DNA from: an uncultured Treponema sp.
Lineage (GTDB): Bacteria > Spirochaetota > Spirochaetia > Treponematales > Treponemataceae
Assembly (NCBI GenBank): GCA_905233535.1
Contig: CAJOEO010000016.1
Coordinates: 1 to 39,837, forward strand
Direction of reading: 5' to 3'
Length of the DNA: 39,837 bases
A program made the position numbers and the translations under genes. A model generated the notes under the pieces. The model was given only the letters and a program-made list of their open reading frames with translations, did not search any database and was not told the DNA's origin. Below, piece by piece: positions 22,667 to 32,494 of this stretch (position 1 is its first letter; each line of letters opens with the position of its first letter).

Positions 22667-24253
22667 ATGGCAAGAAGTTTGATTTGTTTATGCCTTACAG
22701 GGCAAACGTTGGAAGAGGATTTGGATATTGCTAACGAATATCGTGCATACATTGATATAGTTGAATTGCGAGCAGATTTCCTTACAGAAGACGAGCGACT
22801 TAGAATTCGTGAATTTCCAGAAATGGTGAAAATGCCATGTATTCTTACGATTCGCAGAATTTGCGACGGCGGACGTTATTCTGACGGCGAAGGCGCGCGG
22901 ACTGCACTTTTTGCGCGTGCGCTTGCGTTTGCTCAGCAAGATTCGCGGAAAAACTTTGCCTACGTTGATTTTGAAGAGGATTTTCAAGTGCCGAGTTTGG
23001 AAGACGCGGCGATGGCGTTCGGAACAAAAATCATTCGTTCGTTTCACGATATGGAAAATCCCGTTGACAACGTGGCAGAAAAAATACGCGCGCTTCGTTT
23101 GACGGGCTACGAAATTTCAAAAGTTGCGTTTATGCCACACGGACTTTCTGACGTAACATCGCTTTTTCAAGAAGCGTCGCAATTCCGAGGAACAGAACAA
23201 ATCGTTTGTGCGATGGGCGAATTTGGACTTCCGTCTAGGATTTTGGCGGCAAAATTCAATTCATATTTAACGTATACGTCGCCCGCTGAATTGTTGGAAA
23301 ATCTTAGTGTGATTGGGCATTGCGACCCAAAAACGCTTGAGCAAAGTTATCGTTTCCGTTCGATAAGTGCGCGGACGCGAGTTTTTGGAATCACTGGGTA
23401 TCCGCTAAAAGTTACGGCAAGCCCAAAGATTCACAACGAAAAACAACGTCAACTTCTTTTGGATTCCGTTTACATTCCGTTCCGTTCCGAAACGGCGCAA
23501 GAAGCGTTTGATTTTGCCGACGCGCTTGGAATGTTGGGCTACAGCGTAACGATTCCGCATAAAGAATCGATTATAGAATATTTGGATTGGACGGACGAAA
23601 AAGTCAAAAAAATCGGTGCGTGCAACACGGTCATAAAAAGCGGAAAAGAATGGCGCGGCTACAACACGGATTGCACAGGATTTTCTCGTTCGCTTGTGGA
23701 ATTTGTTGAAAAAGCCACGGGAAAAATCGGGATTGACGGAATGAAAGTTTCCGTTATTGGTGCGGGCGGCGCAAGCCGTGCAATCGTTTACGCGCTAAAA
23801 GAATTGGGCGCGAACGTTTGCGTTTTTAATCGAACAAGCATGAAAGCGCGAAAACTTGCGGAGCAGTTCGGCTTTGCTTGGGCGGGGCTTGGCGCGGATT
23901 CGATTTCAAAAATCAGTGAATATTCCGACATAATCGTTCAAACTACGAGTAAAGGCATGGGAATTACGGAAGACAGCGACGAATCGAACGACCCGCTTTG
24001 GTTCTACGAATTCACTGGAAAAGAACTCGTTTACGACGTAATTTACGAGCCTGAGCAAACGCCGATTCTAAAACGCGCATCTCTTTGCGGGTGCAAAACG
24101 TGCAACGGATATACGATGTTCATTTATCAAGCGATTTTGCAAATTGAACTTTTTATGCAATCGTACACCGAAGCGACCGCCCCGCGCGACCGCGCGTCTA
24201 TAAAACGAATGATAAATGTTCTTTTGAATTCAATGGGACTTGAAAAAATTTAA
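22667..24253 (+). CDS. aroDE: Bifunctional 3-dehydroquinate dehydratase / shikimate dehydrogenase (AroD-AroE fusion)
   Basis: The protein catalyses two consecutive shikimate-pathway steps. The start is the ATG at 22667 behind GAGGGG, giving 528 residues; the track start is 24 codons longer and lies between terminator and promoter. The AroD part (about 1-230) has VELRADFL, SFHDM (catalytic His) and ISKVAFMP (Schiff-base Lys). The AroE part (about 240-528) has GITGYPLKVTASPKIHN, TIPHKE (catalytic Lys), GACNTVI, NTDCTGF (catalytic Asp) and the NADP fold VIGAGGASRAI. Such fusions are known in plants, chlamydiae and several other bacterial groups. Both active sites look complete. Confidence 0.94.
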   Translation: MARSLICLCLTGQTLEEDLDIANEYRAYIDIVELRADFLTEDERLRIREFPEMVKMPCILTIRRICDGGRYSDGEGARTALFARALAFAQQDSRKNFAYVDFEEDFQVPSLEDAAMAFGTKIIRSFHDMENPVDNVAEKIRALRLTGYEISKVAFMPHGLSDVTSLFQEASQFRGTEQIVCAMGEFGLPSRILAAKFNSYLTYTSPAELLENLSVIGHCDPKTLEQSYRFRSISARTRVFGITGYPLKVTASPKIHNEKQRQLLLDSVYIPFRSETAQEAFDFADALGMLGYSVTIPHKESIIEYLDWTDEKVKKIGACNTVIKSGKEWRGYNTDCTGFSRSLVEFVEKATGKIGIDGMKVSVIGAGGASRAIVYALKELGANVCVFNRTSMKARKLAEQFGFAWAGLGADSISKISEYSDIIVQTTSKGMGITEDSDESNDPLWFYEFTGKELVYDVIYEPEQTPILKRASLCGCKTCNGYTMFIYQAILQIELFMQSYTEATAPRDRASIKRMINVLLNSMGLEKI

Positions 24254-24256
24254 AAT

Positions 24257-24290
24257 AAAAATGCCGATGAATTTGAAAAATCGGCATTTT
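24257..24290 (+). terminator. Hairpin after aroDE
   Basis: AAAATGCCGAT/ATCGGCATTTT (11 bp), weak T tract. rpiA follows 22 bases later, so some read-through is likely. Confidence 0.65.
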
Positions 24291-24311
24291 AAAATGGAGA
24301 AAATCTAAAAA

Positions 24312-24979
24312 ATGACGCAAAGCGAACAAAAAAAAATCGTGGCAAAAACCGCAATCGACACTTTGATTGAAGAAGGACGGATTTTTAGCGGAATGAAAAT
24401 CGGGCTTGGCACGGGCAGCGAACTCTAAAAGATATAAAAGCCGTTCCGACGAGTTTTCAGACCGAAAATTTTTGTCGCGATTTGGGAATTGACGTTTTTG
24501 CGTTGAACGACCGCGAAATCGGCGGCGCGGTGGATTTAACGATTGACGGCGCGGACGAAATCGACCCGAACGGAAATCTAATAAAAGGCGGTGGCGCGGC
24601 GTTGCTTTTGGAAAAAATTCTTGCGTACAATTCCGCGTTTTACGCAATCGTTGCCGACGAAACAAAATCCGTTTTGAATCTTGGCACAAAATTTCCGCTT
24701 CCCGTGGAAATCATTTCGGTGGCGCGAAAAAGCGTGGAAAACGCTCTAAAAAAATTGGGCGCAAAAACCACGCTTCGCGAAGGCGTAAAAAAATGCGGTC
24801 CTGTCATCACGGATTTTGGGCATTGGATTTTGGATTGCCTTTGGGATTTTCCAGTTGACCCGTGCGAAATGGAAGAAAAAATCGCGAAAATTGCGGGCGT
24901 TGTGGAAGTTGGATTTTTCACAAAAAATCACCCGACCGTTTTTATTGCACATTCTGACGGAACCGTGGAAAGACGATAA
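24312..24979 (+). pseudogene. rpiA: Ribose-5-phosphate isomerase A broken by an internal deletion and frameshift
   Basis: RpiA interconverts ribose-5-phosphate and ribulose-5-phosphate. The N-terminal frame (24312-24428) reads MTQSEQKKIVAKTAIDTLIEE ... KIGLGTGSEL and stops. The continuation, in another frame, starts LKDIKAVPTSFQTE and goes on through LTIDGADEIDPNGNLIKGGGAALL (catalytic Asp/Glu/Lys) to the normal C-terminus FFTKNHPTVFIAHSDGTVERR. In intact proteins about 17 residues separate GTGS from LKDIK. They are missing here, so about 50 bases are deleted as well as the frame being shifted. As rpiA is usually essential unless rpiB exists, a sequence or assembly error deserves attention. 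The ORF-track start at 24482 is internal. Confidence 0.85.
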
Positions 24980-25062
24980 TTTAAATATTCACTATGCAAA
25001 AAAAAGTTTATACCACTGGATAATGCCGTAGTAATTTTTCAACCGTTCCAAAGGAGAATTTG

Positions 25063-28000
25063 ATGAAACGGATTTTCGCTTTATTTTTAGCGATGATGTG
25101 TGTATTTGTTCATGCAAAAACACATAGTCAATTTGCATCACAATATACTAGCCGAGTTTGGAACACCGTTGATGGACTTGCGGGAAACACAATCACCGAC
25201 ATTTTACAAGATTCAGACGGCTACATTTTTCTTGGAACTTACGAAGGACTTGTTCGTTTTGACGGAATCGAATTTGTGCTTTTAAATCAAAGTAAAAGTC
25301 CAGACTTTTCGTTTGCGTCTGCGCGGTCGCTTTTTGAAGATTCAAATGGGCAACTTTGGGTAGGTTCAAACGACCAGGGAATCACGGTTTTAAGCAAAAA
25401 TTCACAACACATAAAAAAATTTACCACAAAAGACGGATTGCCGAGCAATTCCATTCGTTCAATGTGCGAAGACAACAACGGAAACGTTTGGGTTGGAACG
25501 TCGTCTGGTTTGGCTTGTATTTCTTCGGATTGGACGGTTTTTGAACCAAAAGGAATCGATGTAATTCCAGGCGGAAATACTCACATTACTTTGCATATTT
25601 TCAAGGATTCGTTTGGTCGGCTTTGGATTTCGACTGGCGACGAAGGCGTGTTTTTTTACGAAAACGAATCTTTCAATCGTTTTGTTGGCTTAAAAAGTTT
25701 TAAGAATTTGGACATAACTACCGTTTCGCAAGGAATCGATGGGGCGATGTGGTTTGGCTGTGCGCCGCATTACGCTGTAAAATTCGACAAATCGGGAGAA
25801 CAGATTTATGACATTGGATTTGGTGCGCAAAAAGGTTCGGTTGTAAATTCGATTTTGCAAGACCGCGACGGCAACGTTTGGTTTGCGCTGGATAACGGCG
25901 TTTCTGTTTTGTCGGAGGGCGAACTTTTTGGATTTGACGAAACGTCAGAATTAACCGACGACAAAGTTACAAAAATCATGCAAGACCGCGAGGGAAACAT
26001 TTGGCTTGCCACGGACCGCGGTGGCGCGCAAAGATTTAGTCGCGCTCGATTTAAGGCGTTTCACACAAAAAACACGGTCAACGCGATTGTAGAAGATTTA
26101 ACGCGAAATTGCGTTTGGTTTGCCGCAGACGACGGACTTCTTTGTTGGAAAAATGGAAGTTTTGTTGAAACTAAAGAAACCGAATTTGTAAAAAAAATGC
26201 GCGTTCGGCACGTTGGCGTTACAAAAAACGGCGGGCTTCTAGTTTCAACGTATGAACAGTTGGGGCAGATTCTTTTTGATGCTGACGGTACGATTCACCA
26301 ATGGACAAAAGACGACGGACTTCCTGGAATGCGGGTTCGTGTGGCGATAGAAAATCGCGCGGGCGATTTATACATTGGAACGACTACGGGACTTGCGATT
26401 TTTAAAGCGGACGGCAAAAAAATCAAAATTCGCAAAGAAGACGGAATTCCAAACGAATACATAATGGCGTTGCACGAAGACGAACAAGGGCGCATTTGGG
26501 TTGGTACGGACGGCGGTGGCATTTTTATCGTTAAAAACGAAATCGTTGAAAAAATCATCACCACAAAAGAAGGACTTGCAGGAAATATAGTATTCAAAAT
26601 CGACGAAGTTCGTCCAAATGAAATTTGGGTCAACACGGGAACGGGCGTTTCGATTTTTCGTCCAAACGGAAAAATTGACAATTACAACGCATATCACGGA
26701 TTAGGCTCGGACAGCACGTTTCAAGCAATCGAAAGCAACGACGCGAAAATTTGGTTTACGTCGAACCGCGGACTTTTTTCCGTTCCGTCAAAAGAATTCG
26801 ACTCTCCGCCTGCTCAAAACTTGCTAACGAGCAAATGGTACGGACGCAGCGACGGAATAATCACAAGTGGAATTACGTCAACGTCGCTTTCAATGCGCGA
26901 TTCTTCGGGGAATTTGTGGTTTACGCTAATCGACGGTTTTTTGCTTAGAAACGCCACAAACAAAAGTGAAAAGCCAAGTCCGCCAATCGTTCACATCGAA
27001 GAAATCAAAATTGGCGAACGAACCGTTCGTTTGGACGGAAGCCCCGTCATAATTTATCCAGGCGAAAATCGCGTTAATATAAAATTTTCGGGTTTAAGTT
27101 ATTCCGCTCCTGAACAAGTTAGATACAAAACATTTTTGCGCGGATTCGATTCCGACTATACAAATTGGAATTCTTCTCGAACTGTATCCTATACAAATCT
27201 CGCACCAAAAAAATATTACTTCACCGTAATTGCGCAAGGTGGCGACGAATCCGTCAGCCCGCCAAGCGAAACGTGCATAATCGACGTGCGACCTGCGTTT
27301 TATCAATTAAGTTGGTTTTGGCTCGTTTCGATTTCGGCGTTCGCGCTTTTATTTTTCTTGATTTTGCGCGGAAGATTAAACATGATAAAACGCCAGCAAG
27401 AATTCCTCGAATCCCAAATTCACGAAAGAACCGAAAGTCTTTTGTCGTTGCAGCGCGACCTCGAAAAGAAAGTCGAAGAGCGAACGGCAGAATTAAAACG
27501 CGAAAAAGAGCGAGTGGATTTGATTTCCGTGGAAGTTGTGGGCGCGCTTGCAAGTACAATCGATGCAAAAGACAAGTATACAAACGGACATTCGCGTCGC
27601 GTAGCGGAATATTCAAAAATGTTGGCAAAAGCTCTCGGCAAAGACGAGGAATACCAATCAAATATCTACTATATCGCGCTTCTACATGACATCGGCAAAA
27701 TTGGCATTCCTGACACGATAATCAATAAACCTGGAAAACTCACGGACGAAGAATTTAGAACTATACAACAGCACCCAGAATTCGGTTTTAAGATTCTAAA
27801 ATCCATAACCACGATGCCCGAAGTTAGCGTGGGTGCGCGGTGGCATCACGAACGCTACGATGGGCGCGGCTACCCCGACCATTTGGCAGGCGAGCAGATT
27901 CCAGAAATTGCGCGAATAATTTGCGTGGCGGACAGTTACGACGCAATGACATCGAATCGAAGTTACAGAAAATATTTGCCGCAAGCCGTTGTTCGCGAAG

Positions 28001-28098
28001 AAATCGTTAAAGGCAGAGGCACGCAATTCGACCCGATTATTGCCGACAAAATGATAGAACTAATCGACGCGGACAAAAACTACAAAATGCACGAATGA
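25063..28098 (+). CDS. Membrane receptor with sensor propeller and HD-GYP cyclic-di-GMP phosphodiesterase domain
   Basis: The start is the ATG at 25063 with AGGAG, giving 1011 residues. A signal peptide (MKRIFALFLAMMCVFVHA) is followed by two beta-propellers of Reg_prop repeats, visible as DSNGQLWVGSNDQGI, DNNGNVWVGTSSGL and DREGNIWLATDRGG, up to about residue 630. Then come a Y_Y_Y-type beta-sandwich (RVNIKFSGLSYSAPEQVRYK), one membrane helix near residues 748-768, a coiled coil, and an HD-GYP domain with HSRRVAEYSK, HDIGKIGIPD and HHERYDGRGYPD. Propeller plus Y_Y_Y normally sits on a histidine kinase; here it should control c-di-GMP breakdown directly. The periplasmic ligand is unknown, though related sensors bind sugars. 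There are no kinase or receiver domains. Confidence 0.88.
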   Translation: MKRIFALFLAMMCVFVHAKTHSQFASQYTSRVWNTVDGLAGNTITDILQDSDGYIFLGTYEGLVRFDGIEFVLLNQSKSPDFSFASARSLFEDSNGQLWVGSNDQGITVLSKNSQHIKKFTTKDGLPSNSIRSMCEDNNGNVWVGTSSGLACISSDWTVFEPKGIDVIPGGNTHITLHIFKDSFGRLWISTGDEGVFFYENESFNRFVGLKSFKNLDITTVSQGIDGAMWFGCAPHYAVKFDKSGEQIYDIGFGAQKGSVVNSILQDRDGNVWFALDNGVSVLSEGELFGFDETSELTDDKVTKIMQDREGNIWLATDRGGAQRFSRARFKAFHTKNTVNAIVEDLTRNCVWFAADDGLLCWKNGSFVETKETEFVKKMRVRHVGVTKNGGLLVSTYEQLGQILFDADGTIHQWTKDDGLPGMRVRVAIENRAGDLYIGTTTGLAIFKADGKKIKIRKEDGIPNEYIMALHEDEQGRIWVGTDGGGIFIVKNEIVEKIITTKEGLAGNIVFKIDEVRPNEIWVNTGTGVSIFRPNGKIDNYNAYHGLGSDSTFQAIESNDAKIWFTSNRGLFSVPSKEFDSPPAQNLLTSKWYGRSDGIITSGITSTSLSMRDSSGNLWFTLIDGFLLRNATNKSEKPSPPIVHIEEIKIGERTVRLDGSPVIIYPGENRVNIKFSGLSYSAPEQVRYKTFLRGFDSDYTNWNSSRTVSYTNLAPKKYYFTVIAQGGDESVSPPSETCIIDVRPAFYQLSWFWLVSISAFALLFFLILRGRLNMIKRQQEFLESQIHERTESLLSLQRDLEKKVEERTAELKREKERVDLISVEVVGALASTIDAKDKYTNGHSRRVAEYSKMLAKALGKDEEYQSNIYYIALLHDIGKIGIPDTIINKPGKLTDEEFRTIQQHPEFGFKILKSITTMPEVSVGARWHHERYDGRGYPDHLAGEQIPEIARIICVADSYDAMTSNRSYRKYLPQAVVREEIVKGRGTQFDPIIADKMIELIDADKNYKMHE

Positions 28099-28174
28099 TT
28101 TTTCGCGCAAAAAACGAACAAAAATAAGATTCTGCGCCGTCGAATGATGAACAAAAAACGGTGATTGAAAAAAG

Positions 28175-28214
28175 AAAACGGTGGTTGAGCGAAGTCGAAA
28201 CCACCGTTTTTTTT
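28175..28214. terminator. REP-like palindrome acting as terminator
   Basis: ACGGTGGTTGAGCGAAGTCGAAACCACCGT flanked by A and T tracts, between converging genes. A degenerate copy (ACGGTGATTG) lies just upstream. Confidence 0.85.
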
Positions 28215-28229
28215 CGATTGAACGATTTT

Positions 28230-29135
28230 TTACAAAAGATTTCCGTCGCGTTCGATTTTTGCGTGTTGTTCTTCAAACTTTTCCATGATTTTGTCGATGA
28301 CCGCCTGTTTTGGGTCTTCGTGGTCTTTTGGAAGCGTGGACAAAAATTCTTTGCGCCAACTTTTACATTCAATTACGGGACTTGCGCTTATAATTTGTCG
28401 TGCTGGTTCTACAATATCTGCTAACATATCGTTTGGATTATTTACGTCTATCGTAAGACAACTGCCGTTTATCGTAACCAAAATCATCACGTCAAACATT
28501 CTAAGATACGAATCGATTTCTTTTAGACCTCGTTTTGTTTCTGGGTGACCTGGGCGGTAGCGCGTTCCGCTTGGAAAAACCAAAATCACTTCGCCGTCGC
28601 GTTTGCATTTGTCCATTGCACGCATTGCCGCAAGATTTATCGTTCGCGCCTTTTTTTCTTCAGCGATTTTTTCCTCTTCGCTTTTTGCATTTTCCTCGTT
28701 TTTTGTGAGCGAACGAGTTGGATAAATCACCACGCGCGTAAATCCTTCAGCGAACGCACGAACCATTGGGTCGTCTTCGTTTAATTTCATGCCCGCGATT
28801 GCAACTATTCGCTTGTCAAGGTCTTTGCCCGCTTCGCCCAAATCGTGTTCCACGAGGTAACAAAACGCAGGGAGGTCGGCATTTGAATAGTGTTCCATTA
28901 AAATCAAACCACTTTTTCCAGATTTCACCGCTTCCAAAAACGCCAAAAAATTCTCTTTTCCCTCAAGGCGACTGCCGTCCGCCATATTTTGACGCATAAA
29001 TTCGTTCATAAGAGCGCGGGATTTTGGATTTGCCTTTTGATAAACGTTCGTTTCGTCGATTTTTGCCGCCGCCATCGAAAACTCGCCGAGTTGTTTAAAC
29101 CAAGCCCCGTACTTTTCACGAATAGAAATGCCCAT
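28230..29135 (-). CDS. Lysophospholipid / glycerol-phosphate acyltransferase (PlsC-like)
   Basis: The protein has 301 residues. The acyltransferase motifs are visible: LMEHYSNADLPAF near residue 80 (H-x4-D catalytic motif) and VFPSGTRYRPG near 195 (the P-x-G-T-R acyl-acceptor motif). Two more hydrophobic blocks surround them. These enzymes transfer fatty-acid chains to (lyso)phospholipid or glycerol phosphate at the inner membrane. A charged helix (KNEENAKSEEEKIAEEKK) lies between the motifs, and the C-terminus is a charged helix as well. Which acylation step it performs cannot be told. Shine-Dalgarno AGGGG precedes the ATG. Confidence 0.8.
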   Translation of the reverse strand: MGISIREKYGAWFKQLGEFSMAAAKIDETNVYQKANPKSRALMNEFMRQNMADGSRLEGKENFLAFLEAVKSGKSGLILMEHYSNADLPAFCYLVEHDLGEAGKDLDKRIVAIAGMKLNEDDPMVRAFAEGFTRVVIYPTRSLTKNEENAKSEEEKIAEEKKARTINLAAMRAMDKCKRDGEVILVFPSGTRYRPGHPETKRGLKEIDSYLRMFDVMILVTINGSCLTIDVNNPNDMLADIVEPARQIISASPVIECKSWRKEFLSTLPKDHEDPKQAVIDKIMEKFEEQHAKIERDGNLL

Positions 29136-29339
29136 TGATTTCCCCTACTTTCCAAAAAGATTTTCAATTATTCTATGCGTACAATTCCCAATTTGCAAGA
29201 ATCGAAAAGTTTTTGAATTTTCGCGTTTCGAGAATCTTTTGCAACCGAATAGATGCTAGTAACGGCTGGAGTTTTTGACAAAAACGCGGTGGCGGGTTTA
29301 TTCTATTTCTCATTATTCTTTTGCGATTTGAGGTTGTTT

Positions 29340-30425
29340 GTGAAACGATTTGGGATTTTTATTTTGTGTCTTTTTTGTTTTTTGGGGTGCGCACGTCAGC
29401 GTGGACACATCGTATACAGAAATTCGTCGCGAGGAAATTCTAATTCAACTTATATGCAAACGGCAGAAATCGCGCAAGATTCTACGCAAGAAGAGGCGGT
29501 TCGGCTTTCTTTTGCGCACAATCAAACGGCAATGGATAATCCATACGTTTTTGGCGCGGAGGCGTTTCGCGAAAAGTTGGAACAAATTTCGTCTGGCAAC
29601 GTAAAAGTTGACGTTTTTAACGGAACGATGACCGAAGACGAAGGCGAACTTTTCAGAAAATTGGAATCGGGCGAGGCTTCAATCGTTGTGGTTTCCCCTG
29701 GATTTTTAACGGCAAGCGTTCCCGAAGTTGACGTTTTTTCGTTGAATTATCTTTTTGACAATTTTGCGCATTGGGGCGCGGTTTTAGACGGCGAATTTGG
29801 AAAATCGCTTTCAGATATTGTGGCGCAAAAAACGGGTGGAAAAGTGAGAATCTTGGGATATTGGTCTGCGGGCGTTCGCGATTATTACGGAAAAAAGCCT
29901 GTTTATTCTCCCGCTGACCTTAACGGAATGACGATTCGAATCGGCTCATCGCCCGTTCAACAACAATTCTGGAAAGCGTGCGGCGCGATTCCAAAAAGCG
30001 TTGGTTGGGGCGCACTTTACGACGCACTAAACAGAGGAGAAGTTGACAGTGCGGAAAACGACTACACGAATTTCAGTCTAAAAAATCATCACAAAACTAC
30101 AAACGGAAAATTCGTCTGCGAAACGGAACACGATTTTACGACGCGACTAATGCTTGTAAACGGCGCGTTTTACGACAAACTTTCGGCGGCGCAAAAAAAA
30201 TATCTTGAAACGGCAAGTCAGTATGCGACCCAAATTGAACGGCAAAAAACATTTGAACAAGCGTCTTCCAGCAAAAACAAAGTCATTGCGGACGGCGCGA
30301 CCGTCATTGAAAACAAAGACATCGACATTGATTCGTTTAAAAGCATTGCGATTCCAATTCAAAACGAATACGCGCAAAAGAACGGCATGGAACGATTCAT
30401 CAAACTTGCGCGCGACGCTCGCTAA
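29340..30425 (+). CDS. TRAP-type (DctP family) substrate-binding lipoprotein
   Basis: The likely start is GTG at 29340 with GAGG, giving VKRFGIFILCLFCFLGCA, a lipoprotein signal. The protein has 361 residues. The mature part follows the DctP pattern: VRLSFAHNQTAMDNPYVFGAEAFREKLEQISSGNVKVDVF, then LNGMTIRIGSSPVQQQFWKACGA (with the Arg that normally binds the carboxylate of the ligand), ALNRGEVDSAENDYTNF and an amphipathic C-terminal part. No TRAP permease genes lie nearby. Instead a chemoreceptor gene starts 22 bases downstream, so the binding protein may serve sensing as well as or instead of uptake. Confidence 0.87.
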   Translation: MKRFGIFILCLFCFLGCARQRGHIVYRNSSRGNSNSTYMQTAEIAQDSTQEEAVRLSFAHNQTAMDNPYVFGAEAFREKLEQISSGNVKVDVFNGTMTEDEGELFRKLESGEASIVVVSPGFLTASVPEVDVFSLNYLFDNFAHWGAVLDGEFGKSLSDIVAQKTGGKVRILGYWSAGVRDYYGKKPVYSPADLNGMTIRIGSSPVQQQFWKACGAIPKSVGWGALYDALNRGEVDSAENDYTNFSLKNHHKTTNGKFVCETEHDFTTRLMLVNGAFYDKLSAAQKKYLETASQYATQIERQKTFEQASSSKNKVIADGATVIENKDIDIDSFKSIAIPIQNEYAQKNGMERFIKLARDAR

Positions 30426-30447
30426 AAAAAAACACAGAGGGAGAGAT

Positions 30448-32494
30448 ATGGCACGGAAAGAACTTGACCGATTTGACAAAAATCCAAAGAGAGATATGAA
30501 AATCTCCACAAAACTCATGCTTATAATTGGCGGTGCGGTGATTTTTAGTTGCGCGGTGGTTGGCGCGGTTTCGCTTTTTGTTTTTGATTCAACGAGAATT
30601 GGCGGTGAATTACGCAAAATTGATTGCGGGTTCGCAAGAACTCAAACTCGCTTTTTCGTCGAATTCTCCGACCTCGTTAAACGAAACACTTTTGCGAAGT
30701 GCGCAAGACGCTTCGCTTGGATTTTTGTTCGTTACGAATAAAAACGGGCGCGTTCTTCCAGGCGGTGGCATAAACGTAACGGACGGCGTTGACGTTTCTT
30801 ACATTGGCGTGGTTTCTAGCGCGTTGCGCGGAACGTCCAGCATGGGAATCGAAGGCGTGGCGAATTTCAATTACGCTATTATTGCGAGTAGTCCAATTTT
30901 GATTGGCGGACAAACAATGGGCGCGGTTGTTGCAGGATTCGACATTTCGTCGGGGTGGCTCGCAAACACGATTAAAAAAAGTTACAACGTAGAATGTTCG
31001 ATTTTCAAAGATGATGTTCGCGTTTCTTCCACGTTGACCGACAAATTTGGAAAATCTGCCGTTGGAACAAAACTCAACAATTCATTTTTGGAAGGAGTCG
31101 TTCTGAAAGACGGAAACGGCTGGGTCGGTCCTGTAGAAGTCCACGGAAAATCGTATTACGGATATTATTTCCCGATTGAATCTGGCGATGGGCGCATTAC
31201 AGGAATGATTTTTATCGCAAAAAACATGAAAATTGTTGAAAACGTCAGAAATCACACGTTGATTGTTGTATCGGGAATCATGGTTTTAATCGCACTCGTT
31301 TTGATTTTGGGCAGCGGCACGTTTGTTCGTTGGCTGATGTGGCGAATCTACAACGTAACGAACACGCTAAAAGACATGGAAACGGGCGACGCGGATTTAA
31401 CAAAACGATGCAAACTTTTCATTCGCGACGAAATCGGCGACCTTATTATTCATTTTGATTTATTCTGCGACAAATTGCAGGAAATTGTCAAAGAAATCAA
31501 AAAAAGCCGCGATTCACTTTCGGGCGCGGGGCAAAAAATGACATCTGCCACAAACGAAACTGCAAACGCGATTTCTGCAATTACGACTTCAATCAACGAC
31601 ATTCGTTCGCAAATCGAAATGCAAGGCGACAGCGTTCATCAAACGGCGAAATCAGTTACGGGAATTTCTCGTTCGATTATAATTTTGAACGGAATGATTG
31701 AAAGTCAATCGATGGGCGTTGACGACGCAAGCGCGGCAGTCGAACAGATGGTTGAAAACATTGCAAGCGTAAACGAAAGCGTTGACAAGATGGCGGATTC
31801 GTTTTCGGAACTTGCACAAAATGCGCAGGCGGGATTTTCAAAACAGCAAGACGTAAACGAAAGAATCAAACAAATCGAAACGCAATCCAAAACTCTTCAA
31901 GAAGCGAACAAAACAATCGCACAAATTGCAAACGAAACGAATCTTTTGGCGATGAATGCGGCGATTGAAGCGGCGCACGCAGGAAGCGCGGGGCGCGGAT
32001 TTTCCGTGGTTGCCGACGAAATTAGAAAACTCTCGGAAACTTCGCGCGAGCAATCCAAAACAATCGGCGACCAACTCAAGAAAATCAAAGATTCGATTAC
32101 GAGCGTTGTCAGCGCGTCGCAAGAATCTGGGGACGCGCTTTCTGCCGTTTCCGAAAAAATCAGCCAAACCGACCAACTTGTCGTTCAAATCAAATCTGCG
32201 ATGGGCGAGCAGAAAAACGGTTCTCAACAAATCGTGGGCGCGCTTCGCAACATGACGGAAAGTTCGCACGAAGTTCAACAATCGTCGAAAGACATGGCGG
32301 AACAAAACGAAACGATTATGCGCGAAGTACGAAATTTGCAAGAAATGACGCGAAGCATGAGCGGAAACATGGAAAAAATGAGCGAAGACGCAAGCCGAAT
32401 TGAATCGACGGGCGCGGAACTTTATTCGATTTCTGGAAAAGTCCGCGAATCAATCGAAAAAATCGGTGGCGAAATCGATTTGTTCAAAGTCTAA
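30448..32494 (+). pseudogene. Methyl-accepting chemotaxis protein with a frameshift after the first membrane segment
   Basis: The ATG at 30448 (with GAGGGAGAG) starts MARKELDRFDKNPKRDMKIS and a first membrane helix [28 protein letters not shown]. The rest is in the next frame: [21 protein letters not shown] (ligand domain, Cache-like, to about 31240), a second membrane helix, HAMP, and the signalling hairpin with [36 protein letters not shown]. The switch lies at about 30595-30610. The helix that usually leads from the membrane to the Cache domain seems short, so bases may also be missing. Signalling and ligand parts are otherwise complete, so a recent lesion or a sequence error is likely. 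Confidence 0.82.
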
